NCBI GenBank assembly: GCA_002719595.1
Contig: PBEJ01000005.1
Span: 29,763 to 39,283 of the forward strand
Reading direction: 5' to 3'
DNA: 9,521 nt
Source of the DNA: Verrucomicrobiales bacterium
GTDB lineage: Bacteria > Verrucomicrobiota > Verrucomicrobiia > Limisphaerales > UBA1100
In this document: in pieces, positions 1 through 6,768 of the stretch
How the letters are laid out: each line of letters starts with the position of its first letter
Position numbering within the stretch: position 1 is the first letter of the stretch
Notes under the pieces: model-generated
Database searches by the model: none
Told to the model about the DNA's origin: nothing
The model's input: only the letters and a program-made list of their open reading frames with translations
Made by a program: the position numbers and the translations under genes

Positions 1-448
1 TGTCGATCACCAGCGGTTCATCCTTGTATTCCGCTCCTGCATTCTCGAGATCTACACGGATGCTTTGGAAACCGGTTATCCTTCGTCCTTGTAAAATGCC
101 GGCGGATACAAGAATCCATGGTCCGTGGCAAATAGCCGCGATGCATTTGCCCGCTTTATCCATATCTCGAACAAACTCAAGAACGGTTTCATCAAGCCGC
201 ACGCGATCAGGCGCTTCAAAGCCACCCGGTAACAGGACGAGATCAAAATTATCAGCATTCAGGTCACTTGTGGCCATTGTAGGGCGGGCAGGTACTCCGT
301 ATTTCCCAAGGACTTGCGCCTTGTCCTTGATGGCGACTTCCAATTGATGACCGGCCTCAAGTAAACGGTAGTAGGGATAAACATATTCCTCATCCTGGAA
401 GCCGGGTCCGGTGATGATGACTGATCGAATTGCATTTGAGGTATTCAT
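1..448 (-). CDS. DJ-1/PfpI (ThiJ) family protein, C-terminus cut by the window edge
   Basis: The first 149 residues are visible; the frame is still open at base 1. The N-terminus has the family pattern GPGFQDEEYVYPYYRL, where Glu21 matches the conserved catalytic-site Glu. It is followed by LVLLPGGFEAPDR (about residues 70-82) and the nucleophile elbow AAICHGPW, with Cys107 and His108. These features place it in the PfpI-like branch of the DJ-1 superfamily, whose members include proteases, chaperones, claimed deglycases and hydratases, so the substrate cannot be named. The ATG at 448 lies 3 bp after the stop of the enolase-superfamily gene, so it is probably the last or a late gene of that operon, translated by coupling; I see no strong Shine-Dalgarno sequence. 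The family call is secure, the role unknown. Confidence 0.88.
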   Translation of the reverse strand, partial: MNTSNAIRSVIITGPGFQDEEYVYPYYRLLEAGHQLEVAIKDKAQVLGKYGVPARPTMATSDLNADNFDLVLLPGGFEAPDRVRLDETVLEFVRDMDKAGKCIAAICHGPWILVSAGILQGRRITGFQSIRVDLENAGAEYKDEPLVID

Positions 449-451
449 AAA

Positions 452-1555
452 CTAAGCAACTGCATGTTTTTCTATGATGGATTCAGGGATTTCGACACCC
501 AAGCCAGGGGTGTCATTAACTTCGAACATTCCGTCTTTGAACTGGACACCGTCTAAGATCAGATCGTCATATACAGCATTTCCCGAAGTATCCATTTCCA
601 GTAGAGTGGTATTGGGTGTGGCAGCCATCAAATGAGCTGTTGCAGCCAACAGAACTCCTGAAGAAAAATTGTGTGGGGAGACTGGGATTCCTGCCGCGAG
701 AGCTACTGCACAAATATTGCGTGTTTCTTGAATGCCCCCGGCACGTCCCAAATCGGGCATGGCTACATCCAAAGCCCGCTGACGAAACATCTGATGAAAT
801 CCTCCAGAGAAGAATTCATTTTCACCGGCCGCTATTGGAATATCAATGGCTTGTCTTAAGTCAGCCAGAGCATCTACTTGGTCGGGCCTGAGTGGTTCTT
901 CCAGCCAATAAAGATCAAAAGGGCTCCACAACTTGGCTGCACGTCGGGCTTCATGCAAATCGTAACCTGCGTTTAAATCGATCATTAAACGTACATTCTC
1001 ACCAATACCCTTGCGGATTGCCTCGATACGTTCAGTATCCTTTTCAGGTGATTCCCACCCTACGTGTACCTTGATAGCATCGAATCCCAAATCTTGAATT
1101 CTACGAGCGTTGTCGGCCATGTTTTGTATATCTTTCTCCCAGTAGACATCACTCGCATAAGCCGGTATTTGTTTTCGGTAAAGTCCGCCCATTAATTCGT
1201 AGCAGGGAATACCCAGTGCTTTACCTTTAATATCCCAACAAGCCATTTCAATGGCACTGGCGGCGCAAACAACCGAGCCTTTGCGCTCAAAATATACCGG
1301 TTGGTGGAAAAAAAGATCGCGTAAATGCTCTATATTCATCGGATCCATCCCGACGGTTTCTGGGCCGAGATGTGAGTCAATCAAGGTTTTGATTAGTGGG
1401 GCATTTCCAATTCCCTCACCCAAGCCGGTGATTCCTGAATCGGTGTGAACCTTTACCAAAGCGTGCTGTCGAACTTGAAATCCCCCCCGCGATATATGCA
1501 TGGAAGAAGCCAGTGGCTTCTTCAGTAAAAAAACTTCAATTTCAGTTATCGTCAT
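452..1555 (-). CDS. Enolase-superfamily enzyme, mandelate racemase/muconate lactonizing (MR/MLE) type
   Basis: A 367-residue cytoplasmic enzyme of the usual family length, with an N-terminal capping domain followed by a TIM barrel. The visible active site is Lys162-Val-His164 on strand 2, metal ligands Asp193 (MIDLNAGYD), Glu219 or Glu220 (WLEEP) and Glu245 (AAGENEF), and the Asp268 (MPDLGRAGG) and His295 (SPHNFSSG) dyad. The Asp-His dyad points to the MR subgroup, which includes sugar-acid dehydratases and racemases acting on carboxylates by proton abstraction next to the carboxyl group; the substrate cannot be read from sequence. I start at ATG 1555 because a GAGG sits 6 nt upstream; a TTG at 1585 would add ten residues but overlaps the kinase stop codon. 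It follows the GHMP kinase gene by 26 bp and precedes the DJ-1/PfpI gene by 3 bp. A sugar-acid dehydratase is the best guess. Confidence 0.9.
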   Translation of the reverse strand: MTITEIEVFLLKKPLASSMHISRGGFQVRQHALVKVHTDSGITGLGEGIGNAPLIKTLIDSHLGPETVGMDPMNIEHLRDLFFHQPVYFERKGSVVCAASAIEMACWDIKGKALGIPCYELMGGLYRKQIPAYASDVYWEKDIQNMADNARRIQDLGFDAIKVHVGWESPEKDTERIEAIRKGIGENVRLMIDLNAGYDLHEARRAAKLWSPFDLYWLEEPLRPDQVDALADLRQAIDIPIAAGENEFFSGGFHQMFRQRALDVAMPDLGRAGGIQETRNICAVALAAGIPVSPHNFSSGVLLAATAHLMAATPNTTLLEMDTSGNAVYDDLILDGVQFKDGMFEVNDTPGLGVEIPESIIEKHAVA

Positions 1556-1566
1556 CCTTGACCTCG
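1556..1566 (-). promoter_or_regulatory. Ribosome binding site deciding the MR/MLE enzyme start
   Basis: On the minus strand CGAGGTCAAGG runs directly into ATG 1555. GAGG with a 6-nt spacer is a good Shine-Dalgarno sequence. It favours this start over the in-frame TTG at 1585. Confidence 0.6.
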
Positions 1567-1581
1567 GGGTTTTAGTTAATT

Positions 1582-2688
1582 TCAAACCGTATTTGACATA
1601 GCAAATTCATTTGATTTTTTCGCTTCAGCTTTAAGTTCATCCAGCTCCCTGAACTGTGCGACTTTACGGGATTTGTTGTCAGCTTCAGCGGCTGAGTAAT
1701 CCTGATCACGATCGTAGAAAATGACCTGACTACCAGCCTTCTCGAAACAGAAAGGGACGTGCAGCAGATTGGAGAGTTTTTCTCTAACCGCTGACTGGTG
1801 TTCTGGGGGTACAAAGAGCAGCATAAATCCACCACCTCCTGCTCCGGTTATTTTTCCACCCAAAGCACCTGATTGCCGCGCGGCATCATAGAGTTCAGTG
1901 ATGGCTGAATTGGATATTTCGTCGCTAATAGCCTGTTTGGCTAACCATCCTTCATGTAGTAATTCTCCAAATTCCCTGATGGGATCATTTCCGCACAAAA
2001 TCGAAAGTGATTCCTCCACCATATCACGCAGAATCCGCAATTGACGGCGTTTGCTTTCAAGAGATTCCACGTATTGTCCGGCGACTTTGTCTGCGGTACG
2101 CTTGATACCAGTGTAAAAGAGCATAAGATGAGAGGTGAGTTCATCCTGGCGATCCGGAGGAATAATTACTGGTCGGACACTGATTTCTCCCGAAGTATGA
2201 AAGGAAATATGGTTGAATCCACCGTACGCTGCATTGACCTGATCTTGAGATCCGACATTCTCTTTGAGAATGTCCTGTTCAATCATAATGCTTTCATTGG
2301 CTAATTGCTCTTTGGTGGCCATATGTCCTTGTAAGGCATGAAGAGCATTAAGGAGGCCCACTGTGAACGAGGAGCTACTTCCCATTCCGCTTCGTGCGGG
2401 CAAATCACCATCATGATGAATTTCAATACCTCTCTGGAGTTTTAGAAAATTTAGGGTGGCTCGAACCGAGGGATGCTCTATTTCTTCTATTTTATTGGTG
2501 CTCTCGATTTGTGAGTAAACCACGCGAAATTGATGTTCAAAAAATGGCGGAAGGTAGCGGGCATTTATGTAGCAATATTTGTCTATAGTAGTGGATAGTA
2601 CCGCACCACCATGTTCCCGATACCAGCCCGGATAGTCCGTGCCTCCCCCGAACATGGAGATTCTAAATGGTGTGCGAGTAATAATCAT
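1582..2688 (-). CDS. GHMP-family sugar kinase, D-glycero-D-manno-heptose 7-phosphate kinase-like (HddA-like)
   Basis: 368 residues. It opens with IITRTPFRISMFGGGTDYPG, the N-terminal GHMP motif in the form typical of HddA-like heptose-7-phosphate kinases. The ATP-binding motif is at 97-107 (PARSGMGSSSS), the presumed catalytic Asp is D149 in GSQDQVNAAYGG, and the third motif is at 275-287 (GALGGKITGAGGG). Known relatives phosphorylate C1 of D-glycero-D-manno-heptose 7-phosphate with ATP, giving the bisphosphate used for GDP-heptose; fucose or galactose kinase activity is a less likely alternative. Residues from about 331 form a charged tail (Lys, Glu, Asp) beyond the fold and look like an extension. 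It is the first gene after a 158-bp spacer with a sigma-54-type promoter candidate, and leads the MR/MLE and DJ-1/PfpI genes. The nucleotidyltransferase expected to act later in the pathway lies just upstream. The Shine-Dalgarno sequence is weak. Confidence 0.88.
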   Translation of the reverse strand: MIITRTPFRISMFGGGTDYPGWYREHGGAVLSTTIDKYCYINARYLPPFFEHQFRVVYSQIESTNKIEEIEHPSVRATLNFLKLQRGIEIHHDGDLPARSGMGSSSSFTVGLLNALHALQGHMATKEQLANESIMIEQDILKENVGSQDQVNAAYGGFNHISFHTSGEISVRPVIIPPDRQDELTSHLMLFYTGIKRTADKVAGQYVESLESKRRQLRILRDMVEESLSILCGNDPIREFGELLHEGWLAKQAISDEISNSAITELYDAARQSGALGGKITGAGGGGFMLLFVPPEHQSAVREKLSNLLHVPFCFEKAGSQVIFYDRDQDYSAAEADNKSRKVAQFRELDELKAEAKKSNEFAMSNTV

Positions 2689-2846
2689 TTTTTCGCTATG
2701 TATATCCTGATTGAACTAGTTCTACTGGGTAGATAAACAATCCTATCCCGACCGAATGCAGCACATCACGTGCCAGCTTTAATGGGTTTTTGGCAAAAAT
2801 GATAAAAAAACAAAAAATGGGGTATTTTTGCTTTTAGGGCGTTAAT
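2689..2846. other. Intergenic spacer splitting the sugar cluster in two
   Basis: This 158-bp gap lies between the nucleotidyltransferase stop and the kinase start, in a block where other spacings run from a 1-bp overlap to 26 bp. It holds the sigma-54 promoter candidate at 2760-2776. Upstream of that, in transcription direction, is an A/T-rich tract (2784-2830) containing an 8-bp inverted repeat, GCAAAAAT at 2793-2800 and its complement at 2824-2831. Between the promoter and the start codon is a leader of about 60 nt with three GGA motifs. I see no GC-rich terminator hairpin and no small gene. Confidence 0.6.
2760..2776 (-). promoter_or_regulatory. Sigma-54 (RpoN) promoter candidate for the heptose-kinase operon
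   Basis: The minus strand reads CTGGCACGTGATGTGCT. The -24 element TGGCACG matches the consensus exactly, the GG and GC dinucleotides are separated by exactly 10 bp, and the -12 element GTGCT differs from TTGCT by one base. The predicted transcript would start near 2749, giving a leader of about 61 nt. It lies in the only large gap within the cluster and points toward the kinase gene. Sigma-54 promoters need an AAA+ activator; none is visible in the window. Confidence 0.65.
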
Positions 2847-3575
2847 TTAGGCGAAATGTGCCTGATTTTCAGAGATAAATGCCTCAGCCAAAGGCAAAGT
2901 TTCGGGGGTTCCAATATCGAGAAATGGGCAATTCACTCGGTGTGCATTCAGTTTGATTCCCTGGCCAATAAGCTTTGGGAAGACATCCTTTTCTAAGCTT
3001 AATGGTCGTGATTCAGGGAAGCTTTTTAAGATGGAATTTCTTAGGAGATAAACTCCACCATTAATTTGACCTGCACCGGATTGTTTTTCATTAAAGTCGG
3101 TAATGCGGTTGGCTTCGTTAATACGCACACTACCGTATCTAGCGGTATCTGGTACGGTTCGGGTCACTATCACTCCCTGAGCATCGTCCAAATCCGAATG
3201 TAGCAAATTGAGTTCGGGGAAAATCAAAGAATCGCCGTTTAGCACCAGTAATAAATTGGGTTCTTCCCCGATTTTGTTTGCTGCGAAAGCCAAGCCTCCT
3301 CCAGTGCCCATGGGTTCAGGTTCGTTAACACAACGCACATTCATCTTTGTAACAGGCAAGGTAGAAAAGTGTTTCTCGAGAGCTTCTGAACGATATCCTG
3401 CCGAAATAATTATATCCCTTACGCCCTGTGCTTTGAGCCACCGTATGATCCATTCAATGAAAGGTTTGCCATTCACTGGCACCATGGGTTTAGGTAAATC
3501 ACCAAGTAAGTCCTTAATTCTCGTGCCGAAACCTCCGGCAAGAATGACTGCTGTAATGTTACCCAAGCCGGACAT
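2847..3575 (-). CDS. Sugar-1-phosphate nucleotidyltransferase, D-glycero-D-manno-heptose 1-phosphate guanylyltransferase-like (HddC-like)
   Basis: 242 residues, a complete NTP-transferase fold. The nucleotide-binding signature LAGGFGTR is at 12-19 with KPM at 29-31, the metal-binding Asp is in LNGDS (112-116), and GGVYLL (173-178) and FLDIGTPE (218-225) line the sugar site. HddC and related short enzymes of this shape join heptose 1-phosphate to GTP; a different sugar or nucleotide cannot be excluded from sequence. I start at ATG 3575, whose A is also the last base of the epimerase stop codon (TGATG), suggesting translational coupling; a TTG one codon earlier is also in frame. No clear Shine-Dalgarno sequence is present. 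The HddA-like kinase lies downstream, supporting a shared activated-sugar pathway. Confidence 0.87.
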   Translation of the reverse strand: MSGLGNITAVILAGGFGTRIKDLLGDLPKPMVPVNGKPFIEWIIRWLKAQGVRDIIISAGYRSEALEKHFSTLPVTKMNVRCVNEPEPMGTGGGLAFAANKIGEEPNLLLVLNGDSLIFPELNLLHSDLDDAQGVIVTRTVPDTARYGSVRINEANRITDFNEKQSGAGQINGGVYLLRNSILKSFPESRPLSLEKDVFPKLIGQGIKLNAHRVNCPFLDIGTPETLPLAEAFISENQAHFA

Positions 3576-4507
3576 CAAACATTAGAGTAGATCGTATTGC
3601 GAATGATAGTGTACCCTTTGATTAGTTCTTGGATGCCTCGATCCAGATCCCATTCGGTTTCAAATCCAGTATTTAGTAATCGCTGATTGGATACGATATA
3701 GTCACGCTTGTCGGGATCTTCCCCTACTTCAGCTTCAACAAAGACAAATTTAGGAAGGTGTTCTTTAATTTTGGTGCACAGTTCTAGTTTGGAGAGGTTG
3801 GCTTCCTCCAGCCCTGCGTTATAAGGCTGCCCTTTCATGGATTCAAAATTATTTATGGCATGTTCAAATACACGGGCAATATCACGAACATGGATATAGT
3901 TTCGTTTGAAGTGGCCCTCAAATATCAACAATGCCCGATCGTTTACAGCCCGATAAACAAAGTCGTTTACCAGCAAGTCCAGTCGCATGCGTGGAGCCAT
4001 GCCAAATACGGTGGCGAGGCGAAAACTAACACTGTTATCGCGGCTCAGAACTGCCTCCTCAGCGGCTACCTTCGTTTTGCCGTAGAGTGTGATGGGGCGT
4101 AGAGGCGTTTCTTCTGTGCAAAATTTCCCCTCTTCACCTACCCCATACCCACTGTTAGTGATTGGCATAATGATTCTTTGGTCGGAACTAGAAAGTTCGC
4201 ATAGGGTTTTTACTGCCCCATGATTTACGCTTTCAGCTGCTTCCTTATCATCGTTACACAGGGGTGCTCCCACTAGGGCGGCTAGCGGGATAATGATGTC
4301 GGCTTTTTTGAGTAACGGCTTCACAGTAGCTTGATCGCGACAGTCGCCGCGAATGACTTGAAACCCTTCGTAATGGCAGCAGTCAGCCAGGCTATTTTGC
4401 CGGAACATAAAATTGTCCAGCACGGTTACCTGGTGACCTTTACTGAGGAGATGAGGGGTCATGACTGAACCAAGGTAGCCGGCGCCTCCTGTAATAAGTA
4501 TATTCAT
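3575..4507 (-). CDS. NAD-dependent nucleotide-sugar epimerase/dehydratase (extended SDR family)
   Basis: 310 residues, the normal length for extended short-chain dehydrogenases. The N-terminal Rossmann motif GGAGYLG is at 7-13, with Asp31 at the end of strand 2 as expected for NAD(H). The catalytic region has NSGYG (118-122) and the Tyr142-x3-Lys146 pair in LYGKTK. RNYIHVRDIARVF (202-214) is the usual substrate-domain motif. Relatives epimerise, dehydrate or reduce nucleotide sugars; in this cluster the substrate may be a GDP-heptose, which is inference. The gene starts 12 bp after the oxidase stop and overlaps the nucleotidyltransferase start by one base, so these three probably share one transcript. 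The leader is A/T-rich with no Shine-Dalgarno sequence. Confidence 0.88.
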   Translation of the reverse strand: MNILITGGAGYLGSVMTPHLLSKGHQVTVLDNFMFRQNSLADCCHYEGFQVIRGDCRDQATVKPLLKKADIIIPLAALVGAPLCNDDKEAAESVNHGAVKTLCELSSSDQRIIMPITNSGYGVGEEGKFCTEETPLRPITLYGKTKVAAEEAVLSRDNSVSFRLATVFGMAPRMRLDLLVNDFVYRAVNDRALLIFEGHFKRNYIHVRDIARVFEHAINNFESMKGQPYNAGLEEANLSKLELCTKIKEHLPKFVFVEAEVGEDPDKRDYIVSNQRLLNTGFETEWDLDRGIQELIKGYTIIRNTIYSNV

Positions 4508-4519
4508 GTTATTTTTTAT

Positions 4520-5710
4520 TTAAAATTTGATTTGATTGATAATTTCAGAACCGATGGCAAGAGAGGCTGTTGCTGCCGGGCTGGGGGCGTTCAAGACATG
4601 TAATGCGTTGTTGCCTCGTGCAAAATGAAAGTCTTGAACAAGGCCGCCTTCCGGTGACATGGCCTGGGCTCTAACTCCGGCACCGCCAGTGATTAGGTCA
4701 TCAGGCTGTACTGCAGGGACAAGTTTTTGTAGTTGTTTGCAAAAATAGTTTTTACTCAAGGAGCTGCGTAATTCGTGCAGACACATCTTCGGGTATTTAA
4801 CCGCAAACCGCCATAAACCAGAATAGGTTATCGCATCAAATAAGTCATAGGGGTTGATACTGGTTTTTCGGTAGCCTTCTCTGGCAAATGCCAAAACTGC
4901 GTTAGGGCCAGCCTCAATTCCCCCATTAATGAGGCGTGTGAAATGCACTCCTAAAAAGGGAAATTCAGGGTTTGGCACGGGATAAATGAGGTGATTGACC
5001 AAATGTTGGGATTCTTCTTTGAGCTTATAGTACTCCCCTCGGAAGGGGACGATTCGTAAGTCCCTTTTTTGACCTGTTAACTGATTTACTCGGTCGCAAT
5101 GTAACCCCGCACAGTTAATAATCCATTTGGCATCAAAGTCGCCCGCCTGAGTTTCGGCCGTCCATTGGTTACCTTCTAATAGGCCAGTTACCCTGGCGTT
5201 TGTAATAACCTGACCGCCCAATGATTCGATTTCCCTCACTAGAGCACACACGACTGCCTCATAGTTAACAATTCCTTCTTGGGGGACTTTTAGGGCGGCA
5301 ATACCCCCTATGTGAGGTTCAATTTCCAGCATTTCTTCACGGCATAATTTTCTTAGTCCACTTAAGCCATTTGCGAGGCCTCGCTCGTAGAGGTTTTTCA
5401 TGCGGCTTACTTCAGCTTCATCGGCTGCGACAACTAGTTTTCCGCAAATTTCGTGAGGAATATCGTGTTTTGCACAAAATTCTGACATCTCGCGGATGCC
5501 TTCAACAGCGAGCTTGGCCTTGAGTGATCCTGGTGTGTAGTACAAGCCACAATGGAGTACGCCGCTGTTATGCCCGGTTTGGTGTCTGCCTGGGGCTTCC
5601 TCTTTTTCCAGTACAGTAACCTTTGTTCCGGGGTGCTTGAGGAGGAATTGACGGGCGGTGGCAAGTCCCACAATGCCGCCGCCGATGATTAAACTAGATG
5701 GTGCCCTCAA
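4520..5710 (-). CDS. lhgO: FAD-dependent L-2-hydroxyglutarate oxidase/dehydrogenase
   Basis: 396 residues from the chosen TTG start. It resembles Escherichia coli LhgO along its length as I recall that sequence: FAD-binding GGGIVG at 10-15 with Glu35, HQTGHNSGV (43-51), YYTPGSLKA, the PFRGEYYKL segment, NHLIYPVPNPEFPFLGVH, GPNAVLAFAREGYRK, GVRAQAMSPEG and NAPSPAATA near the end. LhgO oxidises L-2-hydroxyglutarate to 2-oxoglutarate and in E. coli passes electrons to the membrane quinone pool. The frame stays open upstream into the antisense of the flagellin gene, but that stretch crosses the flagellin terminator and has no family similarity. TTG 5710 gives an N-terminus close to E. coli's, with AAGG 8 nt upstream. 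It is shorter than the E. coli protein at the C-terminus. The same family also occurs in surface-polysaccharide loci, so its substrate here may differ. Confidence 0.88.
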   Translation of the reverse strand: MRAPSSLIIGGGIVGLATARQFLLKHPGTKVTVLEKEEAPGRHQTGHNSGVLHCGLYYTPGSLKAKLAVEGIREMSEFCAKHDIPHEICGKLVVAADEAEVSRMKNLYERGLANGLSGLRKLCREEMLEIEPHIGGIAALKVPQEGIVNYEAVVCALVREIESLGGQVITNARVTGLLEGNQWTAETQAGDFDAKWIINCAGLHCDRVNQLTGQKRDLRIVPFRGEYYKLKEESQHLVNHLIYPVPNPEFPFLGVHFTRLINGGIEAGPNAVLAFAREGYRKTSINPYDLFDAITYSGLWRFAVKYPKMCLHELRSSLSKNYFCKQLQKLVPAVQPDDLITGGAGVRAQAMSPEGGLVQDFHFARGNNALHVLNAPSPAATASLAIGSEIINQIKF

Positions 5711-5756
5711 TCTCCTAACCTTCGATCTCTTTTTAGCAGAATAGGGGGCTTTTGAA

Positions 5757-5800
5757 AAGACCGACCGGCCGGAGGTCCCGTTAGGGGCCTCACGGCCGGT
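5757..5800 (-). terminator. Rho-independent terminator after the flagellin gene
   Basis: Arms ACCGGCCG-GAGGTCCC (5764-5779) and GGGGCCTC-A-CGGCCGGT (5784-5800) can pair over 16 bp with one bulged A and one G-T wobble around a GTTA loop. On the minus strand the stem is followed by CGGTCTTTTC, a short T run. It lies about 90 bp after the flagellin stop and just before the lhgO start, separating the flagellar operon from the sugar genes. The T run is short, so some read-through is possible. Confidence 0.7.
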
Positions 5801-5888
5801 GGTGTAACCCAACAATTTCCAACAAACTTTTTCCTGGTTGACGGTGCCGTCCATGGCTATGTCATCCCGAGGGTATAAAATAAAACGT

Positions 5889-6710
5889 TTATCGCAGAAG
5901 CTGCAGGGCAGCTTGCGGTAACTGGTTAGCTTGCGTAAGCATTTGCGTACCTGATTGCACCAGAATCTGGTAACGGGCATAGTTGGTGGCTTCAGTTGCC
6001 ACATCCACGTCCGCCACACGACTGATCGCCGAGGAGAGGTTCTCCTTGGTAATCGAGAGCTGATCACTGGTGAAGTTTAGTCGGGATTGCACCGCACCCA
6101 ATTGCGCACGATCAACCGCGATCTGAGCAATAGCTGATTTTACTTTATCGAGAGCGGTTCCCGCATTAGTTGCAGTTAATAGATCAATCCCGGAGGTTAC
6201 TGCAGCGCTGTAAGCTCCTGTTGTAGTGCCTGCTCCAAGGTCAATGGGAGGCATTTCAAAGGTTGCACCCTCAGAATCCACCGTTACGTTAATGGTGGCT
6301 GGTCCAAACATAGACACCGCGTTATAATCTTTGGTTCGGGTATTATTAACGTAATCTTGTAACTGTTTAAATTCCTTTTGGTATAACTGCAAGTCACCCG
6401 AGGACTTTGTACCGTCTTTCGCTAGCATGGCCAGCTCACCCATACGACGAAGGGCTTTATCCATCGTTTTCATGAAGCCGTCCTGGGTTTGGGTAAAGGA
6501 TACCGCGTTGACAACATTACTCATGGCCGAGTCCAGGCGTTTAATCTGGGCCCGTAGACGGGAGGTTACAGCCAAGCCTGCTGCATCATCAGAGGGTTTA
6601 ATGATTCGTGAACCGGAACTTAATCGGCTCAGTGATTTAGATAACTCCGTTTGACTAACATTCAAGTTGTTAGCCGTCTGGAGGGCTTCCATGTTGGTAT
6701 TAATAACCAT
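5889..6710 (-). CDS. Flagellin (complete)
   Basis: 273 residues, a short flagellin that polymerises into the flagellar filament after type III export. The N-terminal coiled D0/D1 region spans about 1-135, with MVINTNMEALQTANNL, LSRLSSGSRI and DDAAGLAVTSRL (41-52). A small variable insert at about 136-185 is rich in Thr, Ser, Ala and Gly. The conserved C-terminal domain is about 186-273, with GAVQSRL (205-211), KENLSSAISRVADVD and the end ANQLPQAALQLLR. There is no Cys or Trp. ATG 6710 has a good ribosome binding site, AAGGA 7 nt upstream. It follows csrA by 58 bp on the same strand and ends at a hairpin, so it is probably the last gene of a fliW-csrA-flagellin operon. Control by CsrA through the leader is likely. 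A paralogue is at the right edge of the window. Confidence 0.97.
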   Translation of the reverse strand: MVINTNMEALQTANNLNVSQTELSKSLSRLSSGSRIIKPSDDAAGLAVTSRLRAQIKRLDSAMSNVVNAVSFTQTQDGFMKTMDKALRRMGELAMLAKDGTKSSGDLQLYQKEFKQLQDYVNNTRTKDYNAVSMFGPATINVTVDSEGATFEMPPIDLGAGTTTGAYSAAVTSGIDLLTATNAGTALDKVKSAIAQIAVDRAQLGAVQSRLNFTSDQLSITKENLSSAISRVADVDVATEATNYARYQILVQSGTQMLTQANQLPQAALQLLR

Positions 6711-6768
6711 TGTTCGTTCCTTCTTTTCGTTTTATTGGTTGGTGGGTTTTAAAATCCGTTTTCGTTTA
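6711..6768 (-). promoter_or_regulatory. Flagellin leader with ribosome binding site and two candidate CsrA sites
   Basis: The minus strand holds two GGA motifs. The downstream one (6720-6718) lies inside the Shine-Dalgarno sequence AAGGA. The upstream one (6757-6755) sits in AAAACGGATTTT (6751-6762), which can form a 4-bp A-U stem presenting CGGA as the loop. Two such sites, one masking the ribosome binding site, is the arrangement known for CsrA control of flagellin in Bacillus. I see no convincing sigma-28 or sigma-54 promoter in this gap. Confidence 0.5.

Noticed and set aside
24..347. Plus-strand open frame opposite the DJ-1/PfpI gene
   Set aside because: It has low-complexity Ser/Arg-rich composition and no recognisable domain, and the minus-strand frame is a clear family member with an intact active site.
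1556..1585. TTG start at 1585 for the MR/MLE enzyme
   Set aside because: It overlaps the kinase stop codon, whereas ATG 1555 has a good GAGG ribosome binding site and gives a family-typical N-terminus.
2793..2831. Terminator formed by the 8-bp A/T inverted repeat after the nucleotidyltransferase gene
   Set aside because: The arms are 23 bp apart, and all but one pair are A-T. It would be too weak to call a terminator, so it is only described as part of the spacer.
5711..6067. N-terminal extension of the LhgO frame of about 119 residues
   Set aside because: The frame is open, but most of it is antisense-frame overlap with the 3' end of the flagellin gene or crosses the flagellin terminator, has no family similarity, and would give an oxidase far longer than known ones. 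An ATG at 5854 has the same problem.
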